Assembly: GCA_938003985.1 (NCBI GenBank)
Contig: CALKWZ010000086.1
Location: forward strand, 1-64,000
Length of the DNA: 64,000 nucleotides
DNA from: an uncultured Verrucomicrobiota bacterium
GTDB lineage: Bacteria; Verrucomicrobiota; Kiritimatiellia; CAIQIC01; Lenti-01
Direction: 5' to 3'
The position numbers and the translations under genes are program-made. Positions 16,921 through 23,957 of the stretch are shown here, in pieces. The notes below the pieces were generated by a model that ran no database searches, was not told the origin of the DNA, and saw nothing but the letters and a program-made list of their open reading frames with translations. Within the stretch, counting starts at the first letter, position 1. Every line of letters starts with the position of its first letter.

Positions 16921-16964
16921 GATATCTCGGTTTCCTGTCCTAAGGTCTCTCTCGTCGGCGGCGG

Positions 16965-17000
16965 GCAACAAAACGCCCGCCAAGGTTCACTTTGGCGGGC
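16965..17000 (-). terminator. leuA attenuator (intrinsic terminator in the leader)
   Basis: On the minus strand, GCCCGCCAA-(8-base loop)-TTGGCGGGC forms a 9-bp perfect stem at 17000-16975, followed directly by GTTTTGTTGC. It sits between the leader peptide and leuA, about 45 bases before the leuA ATG. The ascending arm GCCCGCC is complementary to a GGCGGGC inside the leader hairpin, which provides the alternative antiterminator pairing. Confidence 0.85.
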
Positions 17001-17027
17001 TTTCCGGAAAGCAGACGGCTCCGGGCT

Positions 17028-17114
17028 TCAACCAGCGCAACACCCGTCGCCCGCCGAGGCACGGGTGTCGCCGCGCAACGCGAGAAGCAGGGCCTGGATG
17101 GAAATCGCCGTCAT
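17028..17114 (-). CDS. Leucine leader peptide controlling leuA
   Basis: A 28-codon reading frame starts MTAISIQALLLALRG and ends DGCCAG. It has Ile at positions 4 and 6 and Leu at 9, 10, 11 and 13, a dense run of branched-chain codons just before an RNA hairpin, as expected for transcription attenuation. A sigma-70-type promoter ends 10 bases before the ATG, so the message is leaderless or nearly so. A ribosome stalled at codons 9-13 would cover the ACACCCGT arm of the next hairpin, free GGCGGGC to pair with the ascending arm of the attenuator, and allow leuA transcription. With leucine plentiful, the ribosome runs on and termination follows. The peptide itself probably has no other role. Confidence 0.75.
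   Translation of the reverse strand: MTAISIQALLLALRGDTRASAGDGCCAG
17040..17068 (-). promoter_or_regulatory. Leader hairpin with embedded antiterminator segment
   Basis: In the transcript, ACACCCGT (17068-17061) pairs perfectly with ACGGGTGT (17047-17040). The loop holds GGCGGGC (17055-17049), which is fully complementary to the GCCCGCC arm of the downstream attenuator. The three segments therefore form the mutually exclusive hairpins of a classical amino-acid attenuator. Confidence 0.75.
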
Positions 17115-17124
17115 CACGCGGGGA

Positions 17125-17153
17125 ACTAAACCATCCCCCCGACGGCCTGTCAA
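17125..17153 (-). promoter_or_regulatory. Sigma-70-type promoter of the leuA leader
   Basis: Consensus -35 TTGACA (17153-17148), a 17-bp spacer and a -10 TTTAGT (17130-17125) on the minus strand. The predicted start is near 17118, only about 4 bases before the leader ATG. It lies in the short gap between the end of the permease gene and the leader. Confidence 0.75.
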
Positions 17154-17174
17154 GGGCCGCGCCCGGAAATCGCG

Positions 17175-18083
17175 TCAGTCCGGCGCGGAGCGCAGGCGCG
17201 GATCCAGGGCGTCCCGCAGGGCGTCGCCCAGCAGGTTGAAGGCGAGCACCACGGCGAAAATCGCCGCGGTGACGGCCGCCAGTTCCCACCACATGCCCTG
17301 CCACAGGCGCAGGCGGGCCGACGCGATCATCGTGCCCCAGCTCGGCTGCCCCTGCGCGCCGATCCCCAGGAAGCTCAGGAACACCTCCGTGCCGATCGCC
17401 GCCGGGAACCGCAGCGTGAACGACACCAGCGCCACGTGGACCACGTTCGGCAGGATATGCCGGAACAGGATGCGCCCGTGCGAAAAGCCCAGCGCGCGCG
17501 CCGCCCGCACGTAGCCGCGCTCCTTCTGCCGCAGCGTTTCCGCGCGGATCAGCCGGCAGGTGCCCACCCAGGTCGTCAGGCCGATCGCCAGAAACACGCC
17601 CAGCAGGCCCTGGCCCACCACCATCGCGATCGCCAGCACGAACAGCAGGCCCGGAATCGCCGCGAACGTCGTCGACAGCCAGATCACGAAATCGTCCGTC
17701 TTGCCGCCGAAATAGCCGCCGAGGCACCCGAGCAGGACGCCCAGCGGAATCGCGATGAGCGACGACACCACGCCGACCTGGAACGCGATGCGCGCGCCCT
17801 GCACCAGCCGCAGGCCCACGTCGCGCCCCAGCCCGTCCGTGCCCAGCCAGTGCGCGGCGCTCGGCGGCAAATGGCGCGCGGCCAGGTTCTGCGCCTGCCA
17901 CGGCGCCGGCACGTCGCGCCACGCGAACCACGCGTTGGCGAGCTCGCCCGCCAGCGCCGCCAGGCAGAAAACCGCCAGCACCGCCAGGCACGCCCGCGCG
18001 GCGCGGCTGGCCCAGATGCGGCTCCACGCCTCGCGCCCGAACGAAACGCCGCCGGCTTCCCGGATGTCCGCGGCCGCGCTCAT
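17175..18083 (-). CDS. ABC transporter permease, OppC/DppC type
   Basis: 302 residues. This is an inner-membrane permease subunit of a peptide/nickel-class ABC importer. It starts with a cytoplasmic segment and a first helix (ACLAVLAVFCLAALAGELANAWF), then the HWLGTDGLGRDVGLRLVQGARIAF block that opens the transport domain, several helices, and the EAA loop around ETLRQKERGYVRAARALGFSHGRILFRHILPN, followed by EVFLSFLGIGAQGQPSWGTMI and a conserved C-terminal NLLGDALRDALDPRLR. It overlaps its partner permease by an ATGA junction. No ATPase or solute-binding protein is encoded nearby, so the substrate is open. Confidence 0.92.
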   Translation of the reverse strand: MSAAADIREAGGVSFGREAWSRIWASRAARACLAVLAVFCLAALAGELANAWFAWRDVPAPWQAQNLAARHLPPSAAHWLGTDGLGRDVGLRLVQGARIAFQVGVVSSLIAIPLGVLLGCLGGYFGGKTDDFVIWLSTTFAAIPGLLFVLAIAMVVGQGLLGVFLAIGLTTWVGTCRLIRAETLRQKERGYVRAARALGFSHGRILFRHILPNVVHVALVSFTLRFPAAIGTEVFLSFLGIGAQGQPSWGTMIASARLRLWQGMWWELAAVTAAIFAVVLAFNLLGDALRDALDPRLRSAPD

Positions 18084-19339
18084 GCCAGCTTCACCCGCGG
18101 ATCCACCCACGCCAGCGCGACGTCCGCCAGCACGTTCGCCGCCGTGAACAGCAGCGCGCCCACCAGCACGATCGCGCGCACCACTTCGACGTCCGCGGAA
18201 TGGATGGCGTTCAGGCTCAGGTACCCCAGCCCCGGAATGCCGAAGAAACTCTCCAGCAGCAGGCTGCCCGTGTAGAGATACGGCAGCGCCAGGGCCACGT
18301 TGACGATCACCGGCCCCAGCGCGTTCTTCAGCACGTGCTTGAAGAGGACCTGTTCGGTCCGCAGGCCCTTCGCGAACGCCGTGCGCACGTAGTCCTTGTG
18401 CATCTCCTCCAGCAAAATCGTCCGGTAGAAGCGCACGTTCGTGCCCAGCCCCGTCGCCACGCCGATCAGGACCGGCAGCAGCAAGTTGCGCCACGACTCG
18501 AAGCCCCAGACCGGAAACCAGCCCAGCCGGTAGGCCAGCACGTACTGCCCGAACACGATCCAGACGAGATAGTTCACGCTCATCAGCGCCACGCAGACCG
18601 CGACGAGGCCGCGGTCCAGCCCCGATCCGCGCCGGTAGGCGCACAGCAGCGCCAGCGCCAGGCTGACGGCGAGTTCCACGACCAGGATCGGCACCGTCAG
18701 CGCCAGGCTCGGGCCGAGGCCGGCCTTGAGCAGGTTGCCCACGGGTTGGTTCAGGCTCGTGCTCGTGCCGAAATCCAGCCGCAGCACGCGGCCCGCGTAA
18801 TCCACGAGCTGGCTGTCGAAGAAATGCCGCGTCGCCTTTTCCAATTCCACGCGGCGGATTTCGACCGGACCGCCTTCCGCGCGGAAAACGGGCGGCTCCG
18901 CGCCGCGGAACACTTTTTTCCACGTCGTGGAATGCTTTTTTCCGCGCTGCGGAAAACCGGGACCGGAACCCGTCACCGTCAGCCGCCAGCGGCCGTCCGC
19001 GGGCAGCGGAAAAGCGAACGGAATCGCCAATTCCTGGCCGGGTTCGAGCCGCAACGGGCCGGACGCGCCCGCGCCCCAGGCCGCGCGCGCGCCGGGCGCG
19101 GCCGTCGCGAAATCCGCCGCTTCCAGCGCGCGGGTTTTCGTCCAGCGGCCGCAGAAGAGGGGTTTGTCGTAGCCGCGTGCCGCGTCGAATTCCTCCAGCG
19201 CGCGCGCGCCGGCGTTCTGGCCCAGCACCTGCGCCGCGGGCGAGCCGCCCACGACGTTGAACAGCACGAAGGTGACCAGCACGACCCCGGCCACCGTGGG
19301 AAGCGCCTGCAGCAGCCGCCTGGCGACGAACCGGCCCAT
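18080..19339 (-). CDS. ABC transporter permease, OppB/DppB type, with a large extracytoplasmic insertion
   Basis: 419 residues, about 100 longer than typical OppB. It begins with the standard FVARRLLQALPTVAGVVLVTFVLF helix and ends with the conserved DPRVKLA; the EAA region is YVRTAFAKGLRTEQVLFKHVLKNALGP. Between about residues 60 and 175 there is an added periplasmic segment with beta-rich sequence (GPLRLEPGQELAIPFAFPL, RWRLTVTGSG). Within it lies a run of palindromic DNA repeats that is translated in frame as PQRGKKHSTTWKKVFRGAE. Such insertions before the second helix occur in some YejB-like permeases. It is preceded by aroK with a 1-base gap and overlaps the OppC-type gene. Confidence 0.88.
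   Translation of the reverse strand: MGRFVARRLLQALPTVAGVVLVTFVLFNVVGGSPAAQVLGQNAGARALEEFDAARGYDKPLFCGRWTKTRALEAADFATAAPGARAAWGAGASGPLRLEPGQELAIPFAFPLPADGRWRLTVTGSGPGFPQRGKKHSTTWKKVFRGAEPPVFRAEGGPVEIRRVELEKATRHFFDSQLVDYAGRVLRLDFGTSTSLNQPVGNLLKAGLGPSLALTVPILVVELAVSLALALLCAYRRGSGLDRGLVAVCVALMSVNYLVWIVFGQYVLAYRLGWFPVWGFESWRNLLLPVLIGVATGLGTNVRFYRTILLEEMHKDYVRTAFAKGLRTEQVLFKHVLKNALGPVIVNVALALPYLYTGSLLLESFFGIPGLGYLSLNAIHSADVEVVRAIVLVGALLFTAANVLADVALAWVDPRVKLA
18875..18956. repeat. In-gene cluster of three TTCC-type palindromes
   Basis: Three palindromes lie in a row inside the OppB-type gene: TTCCGCGCGGAA (18875-18886), TTCCACGTCGTGGAA (18918-18932) and TTTTCCGCGCTGCGGAAAA (18938-18956). The last two are preceded by runs of T (CTTTTTTCC). 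The reading frame stays open through them. The same pattern recurs inside pyrC and between genes at 26.56 kb. Confidence 0.75.
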
Positions 19340-19340
19340 G

Positions 19341-19859
19341 TCAGTCCGGCTGTTTCCAGCGCGCGAGCACCTGCGCCGCCAGTTCCTCCGGCGTCCGGCC
19401 GGAGGTGTCGAACTGGACGGGAATCGCCGCGTAGTACGGCGCGCGCGCGGCCAGGAGATCGCGGATTTTCCGTTCGGGATCCGCGTCGGCCAAGAGCGGC
19501 CGCTTTTTCGAATGCGCGGTGCGCGCGAGGATCACGTCGGGCGGCGCCGTCAGGCACACCAGCAGGCCGTTGGCCCCCAGCGCGCGCAGGTTGGCTTCGC
19601 GCAGCACCACGCCGCCGCCGCAGGAAATCACCGCGCCTTGCTTGCGCCCCCATTCTTCCGCCAGCCGCGCTTCCTGGTCGCGGAACGCCGGTTCGCCGTC
19701 TTCCGCGAAAATGCGCGCGATGGATTTGCCGGCGCGGCGCTCCAGTTCGGCGTCCATGTCCAGGAACGGCGCGGCGGCCAAGGCCGCGACGCGGCGGCCG
19801 ACGGCGCTTTTGCCGGTGCCCATGAACCCCACCAGCACCAGATTGCGGGAGCTGTCCAT
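19341..19859 (-). CDS. aroK: Shikimate kinase
   Basis: 172 residues. It phosphorylates shikimate at the 3-hydroxyl with ATP. The P-loop GFMGTGKSAVG is at residues ~11-21, the shikimate-binding DMDAELERRAGKSIARIF follows with the DxD motif, the FRDQEARL segment holds a conserved Arg, and SCGGGVVL is the Walker-B-adjacent GGG motif. HSKKRPLLADADPERKI corresponds to the lid region with its conserved Arg. The gene sits between a PTS-IIA-like gene (31 bases upstream) and the OppB-type permease (1 base downstream), so aromatic synthesis and transport genes share a likely transcript. Confidence 0.95.
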   Translation of the reverse strand: MDSSRNLVLVGFMGTGKSAVGRRVAALAAAPFLDMDAELERRAGKSIARIFAEDGEPAFRDQEARLAEEWGRKQGAVISCGGGVVLREANLRALGANGLLVCLTAPPDVILARTAHSKKRPLLADADPERKIRDLLAARAPYYAAIPVQFDTSGRTPEELAAQVLARWKQPD

Positions 19860-19890
19860 GCGGGGTTCCGCGGACGCGGGCGCGCGCTCC

Positions 19891-20727
19891 CTATTGGATC
19901 ACGAGGCGCGTGGTCTTCATCAGCGCCTTCCAGAGCTTTTCGGGCGTATCGGCTTCCAGCAGCTTGTCGCGGTTTTCCGCCTTCTGAAACACCTGCGAAA
20001 GCCCGGAGAGCAGCTTCAGGTAGAAGGCGCTGGCGGCCGTGGGAATCACCATGAAGAACACGATGCGCGTGCTGGCCTTGCCGGCCGGATCGAACTTGAT
20101 GGCTTTGGGCGCGACGCCCAGCGCCAGCGTCAGCGCGCCGCCTTCGATGCAGCGCACGTGCGGAAACGCCAGGCCGTTCTCGACCGCGGTCGAAATGATC
20201 GCTTCGCGCTTGAGGGCGGACTCCAGCAGCTTGCCGGCGTCGTCCACGAAGCCTTCGGCGGCCAGCTTCTGGCACAGCTCGGCGAGGACCGCGTCGCGGT
20301 CGGTGCCCTTGAGCGCCGGAACCATCAGGGCCTCGGCCGAAAACCGTTCGATGCCGATCTTGGGCGGATCGCTGCGGCGGGGCGCCTTGCGGGTGTTGCG
20401 GGCGCTGGCTTCGCGGTGGAACAGCAGCCGGGCGCAGGCGGGACAATGGTAGATCTTCTCGGCGGCGTGCACCTGGTGCACCAGCGACACCGGCAGCGTC
20501 ATGCCGCAGGCCGTGCAGACCCCGTTGACCACCGGCACGATGGCCAGCGGGCTCTTCTGCAACAACCGCCCGAACTGCTGGGAGACGTCGGCGGGAAGCT
20601 CCTTCTTGAGCGAAGCGATCGAGGCATCCAGCTGGTCGAGCTGGGCTCCCGGCATGCCCGCTTCCTGCTGCGCGCGGGCGACGATGAGTTCCTGGAGCTG
20701 GACCAACAGATTGATGACCGGTTGCAT
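19891..20727 (-). CDS. Zinc-ribbon protein fused to a PTS EIIA (type 2) domain
   Basis: 278 residues. Residues 1-60 are predicted coiled coil (LLVQLQELIVARAQ, LDQLDASIASLKKEL). Residues ~70-105 form a four-cysteine zinc ribbon, CTACG and CPACA separated by about 25 residues, as in the CdsZ-type C4 zinc-ribbon family. Residues ~125-278 are a fructose/nitrogen-type EIIA domain with the phosphorylatable histidine in ENGLAFPHVRC. No EIIB, EIIC, HPr or EI gene is present in the window. I infer a regulatory EIIA, comparable in logic to PtsN, tethered to a protein- or nucleic-acid-binding ribbon. The combination is unusual. It starts the likely operon EIIA-aroK-oppB-oppC. Confidence 0.82.
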   Translation of the reverse strand: MQPVINLLVQLQELIVARAQQEAGMPGAQLDQLDASIASLKKELPADVSQQFGRLLQKSPLAIVPVVNGVCTACGMTLPVSLVHQVHAAEKIYHCPACARLLFHREASARNTRKAPRRSDPPKIGIERFSAEALMVPALKGTDRDAVLAELCQKLAAEGFVDDAGKLLESALKREAIISTAVENGLAFPHVRCIEGGALTLALGVAPKAIKFDPAGKASTRIVFFMVIPTAASAFYLKLLSGLSQVFQKAENRDKLLEADTPEKLWKALMKTTRLVIQ

Positions 20728-20756
20728 GTGTTTCCTTCTGGCAATACGCGTGGTTA

Positions 20757-20781
20757 GTCCCGGCTTTTTACGCGCCGGGAC
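20757..20781. terminator. Hairpin between lipoprotein gene and EIIA gene
   Basis: A perfect 8-bp stem GTCCCGGC/GCCGGGAC with a 9-base loop lies 39 bases after the stop of the upstream lipoprotein gene. No T-run follows on the minus strand, so a terminator role is only a guess. Confidence 0.35.
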
Positions 20782-20820
20782 CTCCCACGTAAAGGAAAAA
20801 CGGTTCGCCGGGGGCCGGAC

Positions 20821-21402
20821 TTACGGCCAGGTGACCATCACGACGTTGCTGCGCTCCTTGACGTTGCGCATCGACGTGCGGGCCAATCCGCTGACCATCA
20901 AACCGATCCGTTCCCCGCTGCGCGGCCGCCAGCTGCTCAGCGGCGCGACCTTGATGTGGCCGCCGCCGGACAGCACCGACATGGGCTTCGCGGTCTGCCC
21001 GTGGCGCAACCATTCGAAGGTCCCCGCGTACCACTGGCCGTTCACGTTGACGATCACCCAGGGATTGGCGTTGACGCCGTCCACGGCCGGCCAAGCCTTG
21101 GCCTTGTCGTACGGCATGTTGATGGAACCGCCGCCCACGCTGGCGTGCAGCGAGGCGGTCTGCGGCCAGCTCGACACGTCCGTGTGCAGCCAATGGATCG
21201 GACCGTTGATTTCCGACGGGAATCCGGCGGAAGAGCCGGTTACCGCGACGGGGGTGGCCCCCGCTTGCACGGCGGCCAATTCAGGATCGGCGGTCTCCGT
21301 GCTGCTGGTGCTCCACTCGCAACCGCTTGCCAGCATGGCGACAATTGCTGCCCATAGCCCGAGCAGATGCCGGGCCGTCGTCTGTTGGTTTTTCGTTAAC
21401 AT
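20821..21402 (-). CDS. Lipoprotein of an unnamed family (paralogue 1)
   Basis: 193 residues. The signal sequence ends in a good lipobox, AMLASGC, predicting lipid attachment at Cys28. A short Ser/Thr/Glu-rich spacer precedes a ~140-residue domain containing DVSSWPQTASLHASVGGGSINMPYDK, NANPWVIVNVNGQWYAGTFEWL and the very conserved ending RPRSGERIGLMVSGLAR through VVMVTWP. A second lipoprotein gene 800 bases away encodes the same domain. The aromatic-rich, beta-strand pattern suggests a secreted binding domain, possibly for carbohydrate, but I do not recognise a named family. Function unknown. The alkD gene lies between the two paralogues on the same strand. Confidence 0.8.
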   Translation of the reverse strand: MLTKNQQTTARHLLGLWAAIVAMLASGCEWSTSSTETADPELAAVQAGATPVAVTGSSAGFPSEINGPIHWLHTDVSSWPQTASLHASVGGGSINMPYDKAKAWPAVDGVNANPWVIVNVNGQWYAGTFEWLRHGQTAKPMSVLSGGGHIKVAPLSSWRPRSGERIGLMVSGLARTSMRNVKERSNVVMVTWP

Positions 21403-21432
21403 CTCGACAGCATACTAGCCCTTGAACATATT

Positions 21433-22179
21433 TCAAATATTTTTTTGGCCTTTTTGAGAAAAGTTCATCCACTTCCGGCGTTTTTCAGGCGCAATTCGCT
21501 CGATCGCATAGCGTAGCGCCGTGCGGGGCATGTGCGCCGCATGGGCGTCCAAAAACGCAAAAAGGGCCTGGATTTCCTTTTTACCGGCTTCGCGCAGCAT
21601 CCAGCCCGTCGCTTTGTGCATCAGATCTTCGGGATCATCCAGCAAGCGCTCGGCCAACCAGAAGGTGTTGTCGAGCTGGCCCTGCCGGATGTGGGCCAGC
21701 GTAGAGACCATCGCGATGCGGCGCTCCCACAGCAGCGGCGAAGCCGCCAGGCGGCCGAGGACGCGCCGCCCGCCGCCCGGCGGCAAGTGGCAGCCCACGA
21801 TGCCCGGCGCGCTGGCGTCCACCAGATCCCAGTTGTTGATCCGCGCGGTTTGGGAAAGATAGAAATCGAAAACCGCGCCGCGCGCCGCGGCGTCCCCGCG
21901 CGCATAGGCCCGCACCAGCGCCGCCGCCGCGAAAAACCGCGCCTCGTGCACCGGCGAAGCGAGCAGTTCTCCGGCGACGGCCAGCGGCACCTCGGAAAAC
22001 CCCGCGAGCACCGCGCGCACCTGCGGCACCTTCAGCCCCCAGAATTCGTCGCCTTCCCCGTACTCGCCCGGCCCGGTCTTGAAAAAGCGGCGCAGGATCG
22101 CCGCCTGGGCGGGATTCCGCAGCTTCCGCAGTTCCCGCAGGACGATCGTCGCCGTGGCCGGCTTCGGCGCGCGGCGCAT
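21433..22179 (-). CDS. alkD: DNA alkylation repair protein (AlkD-type HEAT-repeat glycosylase)
   Basis: 248 residues of tandem helical repeats. The conserved start LRKLRNPAQAAILRRFFKTGPGEYGEGDEFWGLKVPQVR and the INNWDLVDASAPGIVG block, which holds the catalytic Trp/Asp pair, identify the AlkD family. These enzymes remove bulky or cationic N3- and N7-alkyl purines without base flipping. RRIAMVSTLAHIRQGQ and DLMHKATGWMLREAGKK follow as in the family, and the C-terminus MPRTALRYAIERI is the usual end. It sits between two paralogous lipoprotein genes with short gaps (30 and 22 bases), so the three may be cotranscribed. Confidence 0.93.
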   Translation of the reverse strand: MRRAPKPATATIVLRELRKLRNPAQAAILRRFFKTGPGEYGEGDEFWGLKVPQVRAVLAGFSEVPLAVAGELLASPVHEARFFAAAALVRAYARGDAAARGAVFDFYLSQTARINNWDLVDASAPGIVGCHLPPGGGRRVLGRLAASPLLWERRIAMVSTLAHIRQGQLDNTFWLAERLLDDPEDLMHKATGWMLREAGKKEIQALFAFLDAHAAHMPRTALRYAIERIAPEKRRKWMNFSQKGQKNI

Positions 22180-22201
22180 GTCCGACCGGCTCCGGCTTCG
22201 G

Positions 22202-22867
22202 CTAGGGCCAGGTGACCATGCTGACGTTGCTGCGCTCCTGGACGTTGCGCATCTTCGTCCGCGCCAGGCCGCTGACCATCAGGCCGATCCGCTCGCCGCT
22301 GCGGGGCCGCCAGCCGTTCAGCGGCGACACCTTGATGTGGTCGCCCTTGCTGCCGTCCAACACGCCCACCGGCTTCGACGTCTGCCCGGCGCGCAGCCAC
22401 TCGAAGGTCGCCGCGTACCATTGGCCGTTCATGTTGACGAACACCCACGGATTGGCGTTCACGCCGTCCACCGCGGGCCAGACCTTCGCCTTGCTGTAGG
22501 GCATGTTGATCGTGCCGCCGCCGACGCTGGCATGCAAACTGGCCGTCACGGGCCAGCTCGACACGTCCGTATGCAGGAACTTCACCGTGCCGGTGATTTC
22601 CGACGGCCACAAGCCGTTGGTCGTCGTGCCGTCCGTGGGCGGATTCGTCGGGGTCGGATCCGTCGGGTCTGGATTCGTCGGGGTCGGATCCGTCGGGGCG
22701 GGATTGGTCGGACCGGGATCCGCGGGCGCGTTCGTCGAGGCCAGGCCCTGCAATTGCGCCAAAGTCACCGTGCCTTCGTTGTCCACCGAGGACGTTTCGC
22801 AACCGACCGCGAACAGCGCCGCCGCCAGCGCCACCCCACCCATCTGCATCCAAGATCCAAATTTCAT
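22202..22867 (-). CDS. Lipoprotein of the same unnamed family (paralogue 2) with a proline/threonine repeat linker
   Basis: 221 residues. The signal sequence ends in ALFAVGC, a standard lipobox with the acylated Cys at about residue 23. Residues ~45-85 are a Pro-Thr-Asp/Asn repeat (PTDPTPTNPDPTDPTPTNPP), a typical extended linker between an anchored N-terminus and a surface domain. The C-terminal ~135 residues are about 70% identical by eye to the paralogue at 20.8 kb: TASLHASVGGGTINMPYSKAK, NGQWYAATFEWL, and a final MVTWP. Two copies so close together suggest duplication followed by linker divergence. Function unknown. Confidence 0.82.
   Translation of the reverse strand: MKFGSWMQMGGVALAAALFAVGCETSSVDNEGTVTLAQLQGLASTNAPADPGPTNPAPTDPTPTNPDPTDPTPTNPPTDGTTTNGLWPSEITGTVKFLHTDVSSWPVTASLHASVGGGTINMPYSKAKVWPAVDGVNANPWVFVNMNGQWYAATFEWLRAGQTSKPVGVLDGSKGDHIKVSPLNGWRPRSGERIGLMVSGLARTKMRNVQERSNVSMVTWP
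22641..22697. repeat. Two exact 27-bp direct repeats encoding the Pro/Thr linker
   Basis: Bases 22641-22667 and 22671-22697 are identical, a 30-base period, encoding the PTDPTPTNP units of the lipoprotein linker. Slippage at such repeats could vary linker length in steps of 10 residues without breaking the frame. Confidence 0.85.
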
Positions 22868-22968
22868 CGTTGTGCCCTCCGCTCCGGCCTCCGGGCCGAG
22901 TGTGTTGCCCGTACATACGTCATGGTTCGAACCAACTCAAACACAATTTCAACAAATCTCGCGCGCAC

Positions 22969-23946
22969 TCAGCGCGGCCACACCGGCGTGAGCATTTCCG
23001 GATTGCGCAGGTCCGCCTCGAAAATCCGGCTCAGTTCGCGCCAGACGGGTCCGGGCCGGCCGGCGCCCACGGGCCGCCCGGCGAACTCCGTCACCGCCGT
23101 CACGTTCGGGGTCGTGCCGAAGACCAGCATTTCCGCGGCTTGCTCCAGCTCCGCGCGCGGCACGTCGGCCTCTTCCACGCCCGTCAGGACGCCTGTCGGC
23201 ACGAGCTGCCGGCGCGCCAGCTCCAGAACGCGCAACATGGTCGTGCCCAGCAGGATGTGTCCCGGCTTGGGCACCCGCAGCACGCGGTCCGCCGTCACGA
23301 TGCCGAAATTTTCCGTCGGCAGTTCGGTCATGTGCCCGTTCTTGTCGAAGCCGAGCATGAAATCCAGCCCCGCATCCACGGCCTGCTTTTTCATCAGGAC
23401 GTTCGGCAGGTAGTTCACGCTCTTGACCTGCGCGAAGAAGCCGTCCTTGTGCGGCACGCCGCTGACGCCCACTTTCGCTCCTTCCGGATGCGCCTCCATG
23501 AACGGCGGCGGCAACCGGATCGCCAGCACCATCAGCAGCGGCCGCGGACATTCGTAGGGATTCGCCGAATGTCCGCCCGGCCCGCGCGAGACGAATACCC
23601 GCACCAGCGCGTCGCGCCGCCCGCCCGCCCGCAGCACCGCGCCCACGATCCGCTCGACGTCCGCGCGGCTCCACGGCAGTTCCAGCGCGATGGTCCGCGC
23701 CCCGCCCTCCAGCCGGTCCAGATGCGCCGCGAGGTTGTAGATCGCCCCGTCCACGCACTTGAACGTCTCGAAGAGCCCGTCGCCGCGGTGCACCATGTGG
23801 TCGTCCGCCGGCACCACCATCAGGTTCGGGTCGGTCGTGATGCCGTCCCACCAGCTCGAATACATCGCGTAATAGCCGGCGTGGTACGCCGGGCGGTTCG
23901 CCCGGCAAAACGCCGCGAAATCCTCGGGTCCGAAATCCGTCTTCAT
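22969..23946 (-). CDS. Class IV aminotransferase (branched-chain / D-amino acid type)
   Basis: 325 residues. A PLP-dependent fold-type IV enzyme: the early HMVHRGDGLFETFKCVDG block binds the substrate region, the PLP lysine is in AQVKSVNYLPNVLMKKQA, and ELPTENFGIV followed by LLGTTMLRVLELAR matches the phosphate-binding part. The fold is shared by branched-chain aminotransferase, D-alanine aminotransferase and 4-amino-4-deoxychorismate lyase; the sequence does not decide among them. The N-terminal extension of about 35 residues (ending in SSWWDGITTDPNLMVVPADD) is longer than in IlvE of E. coli. It lies 11 bases downstream of rpoN on the same strand. Confidence 0.85.
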   Translation of the reverse strand: MKTDFGPEDFAAFCRANRPAYHAGYYAMYSSWWDGITTDPNLMVVPADDHMVHRGDGLFETFKCVDGAIYNLAAHLDRLEGGARTIALELPWSRADVERIVGAVLRAGGRRDALVRVFVSRGPGGHSANPYECPRPLLMVLAIRLPPPFMEAHPEGAKVGVSGVPHKDGFFAQVKSVNYLPNVLMKKQAVDAGLDFMLGFDKNGHMTELPTENFGIVTADRVLRVPKPGHILLGTTMLRVLELARRQLVPTGVLTGVEEADVPRAELEQAAEMLVFGTTPNVTAVTEFAGRPVGAGRPGPVWRELSRIFEADLRNPEMLTPVWPR

Positions 23947-23957
23947 GTTTCCGCCGC

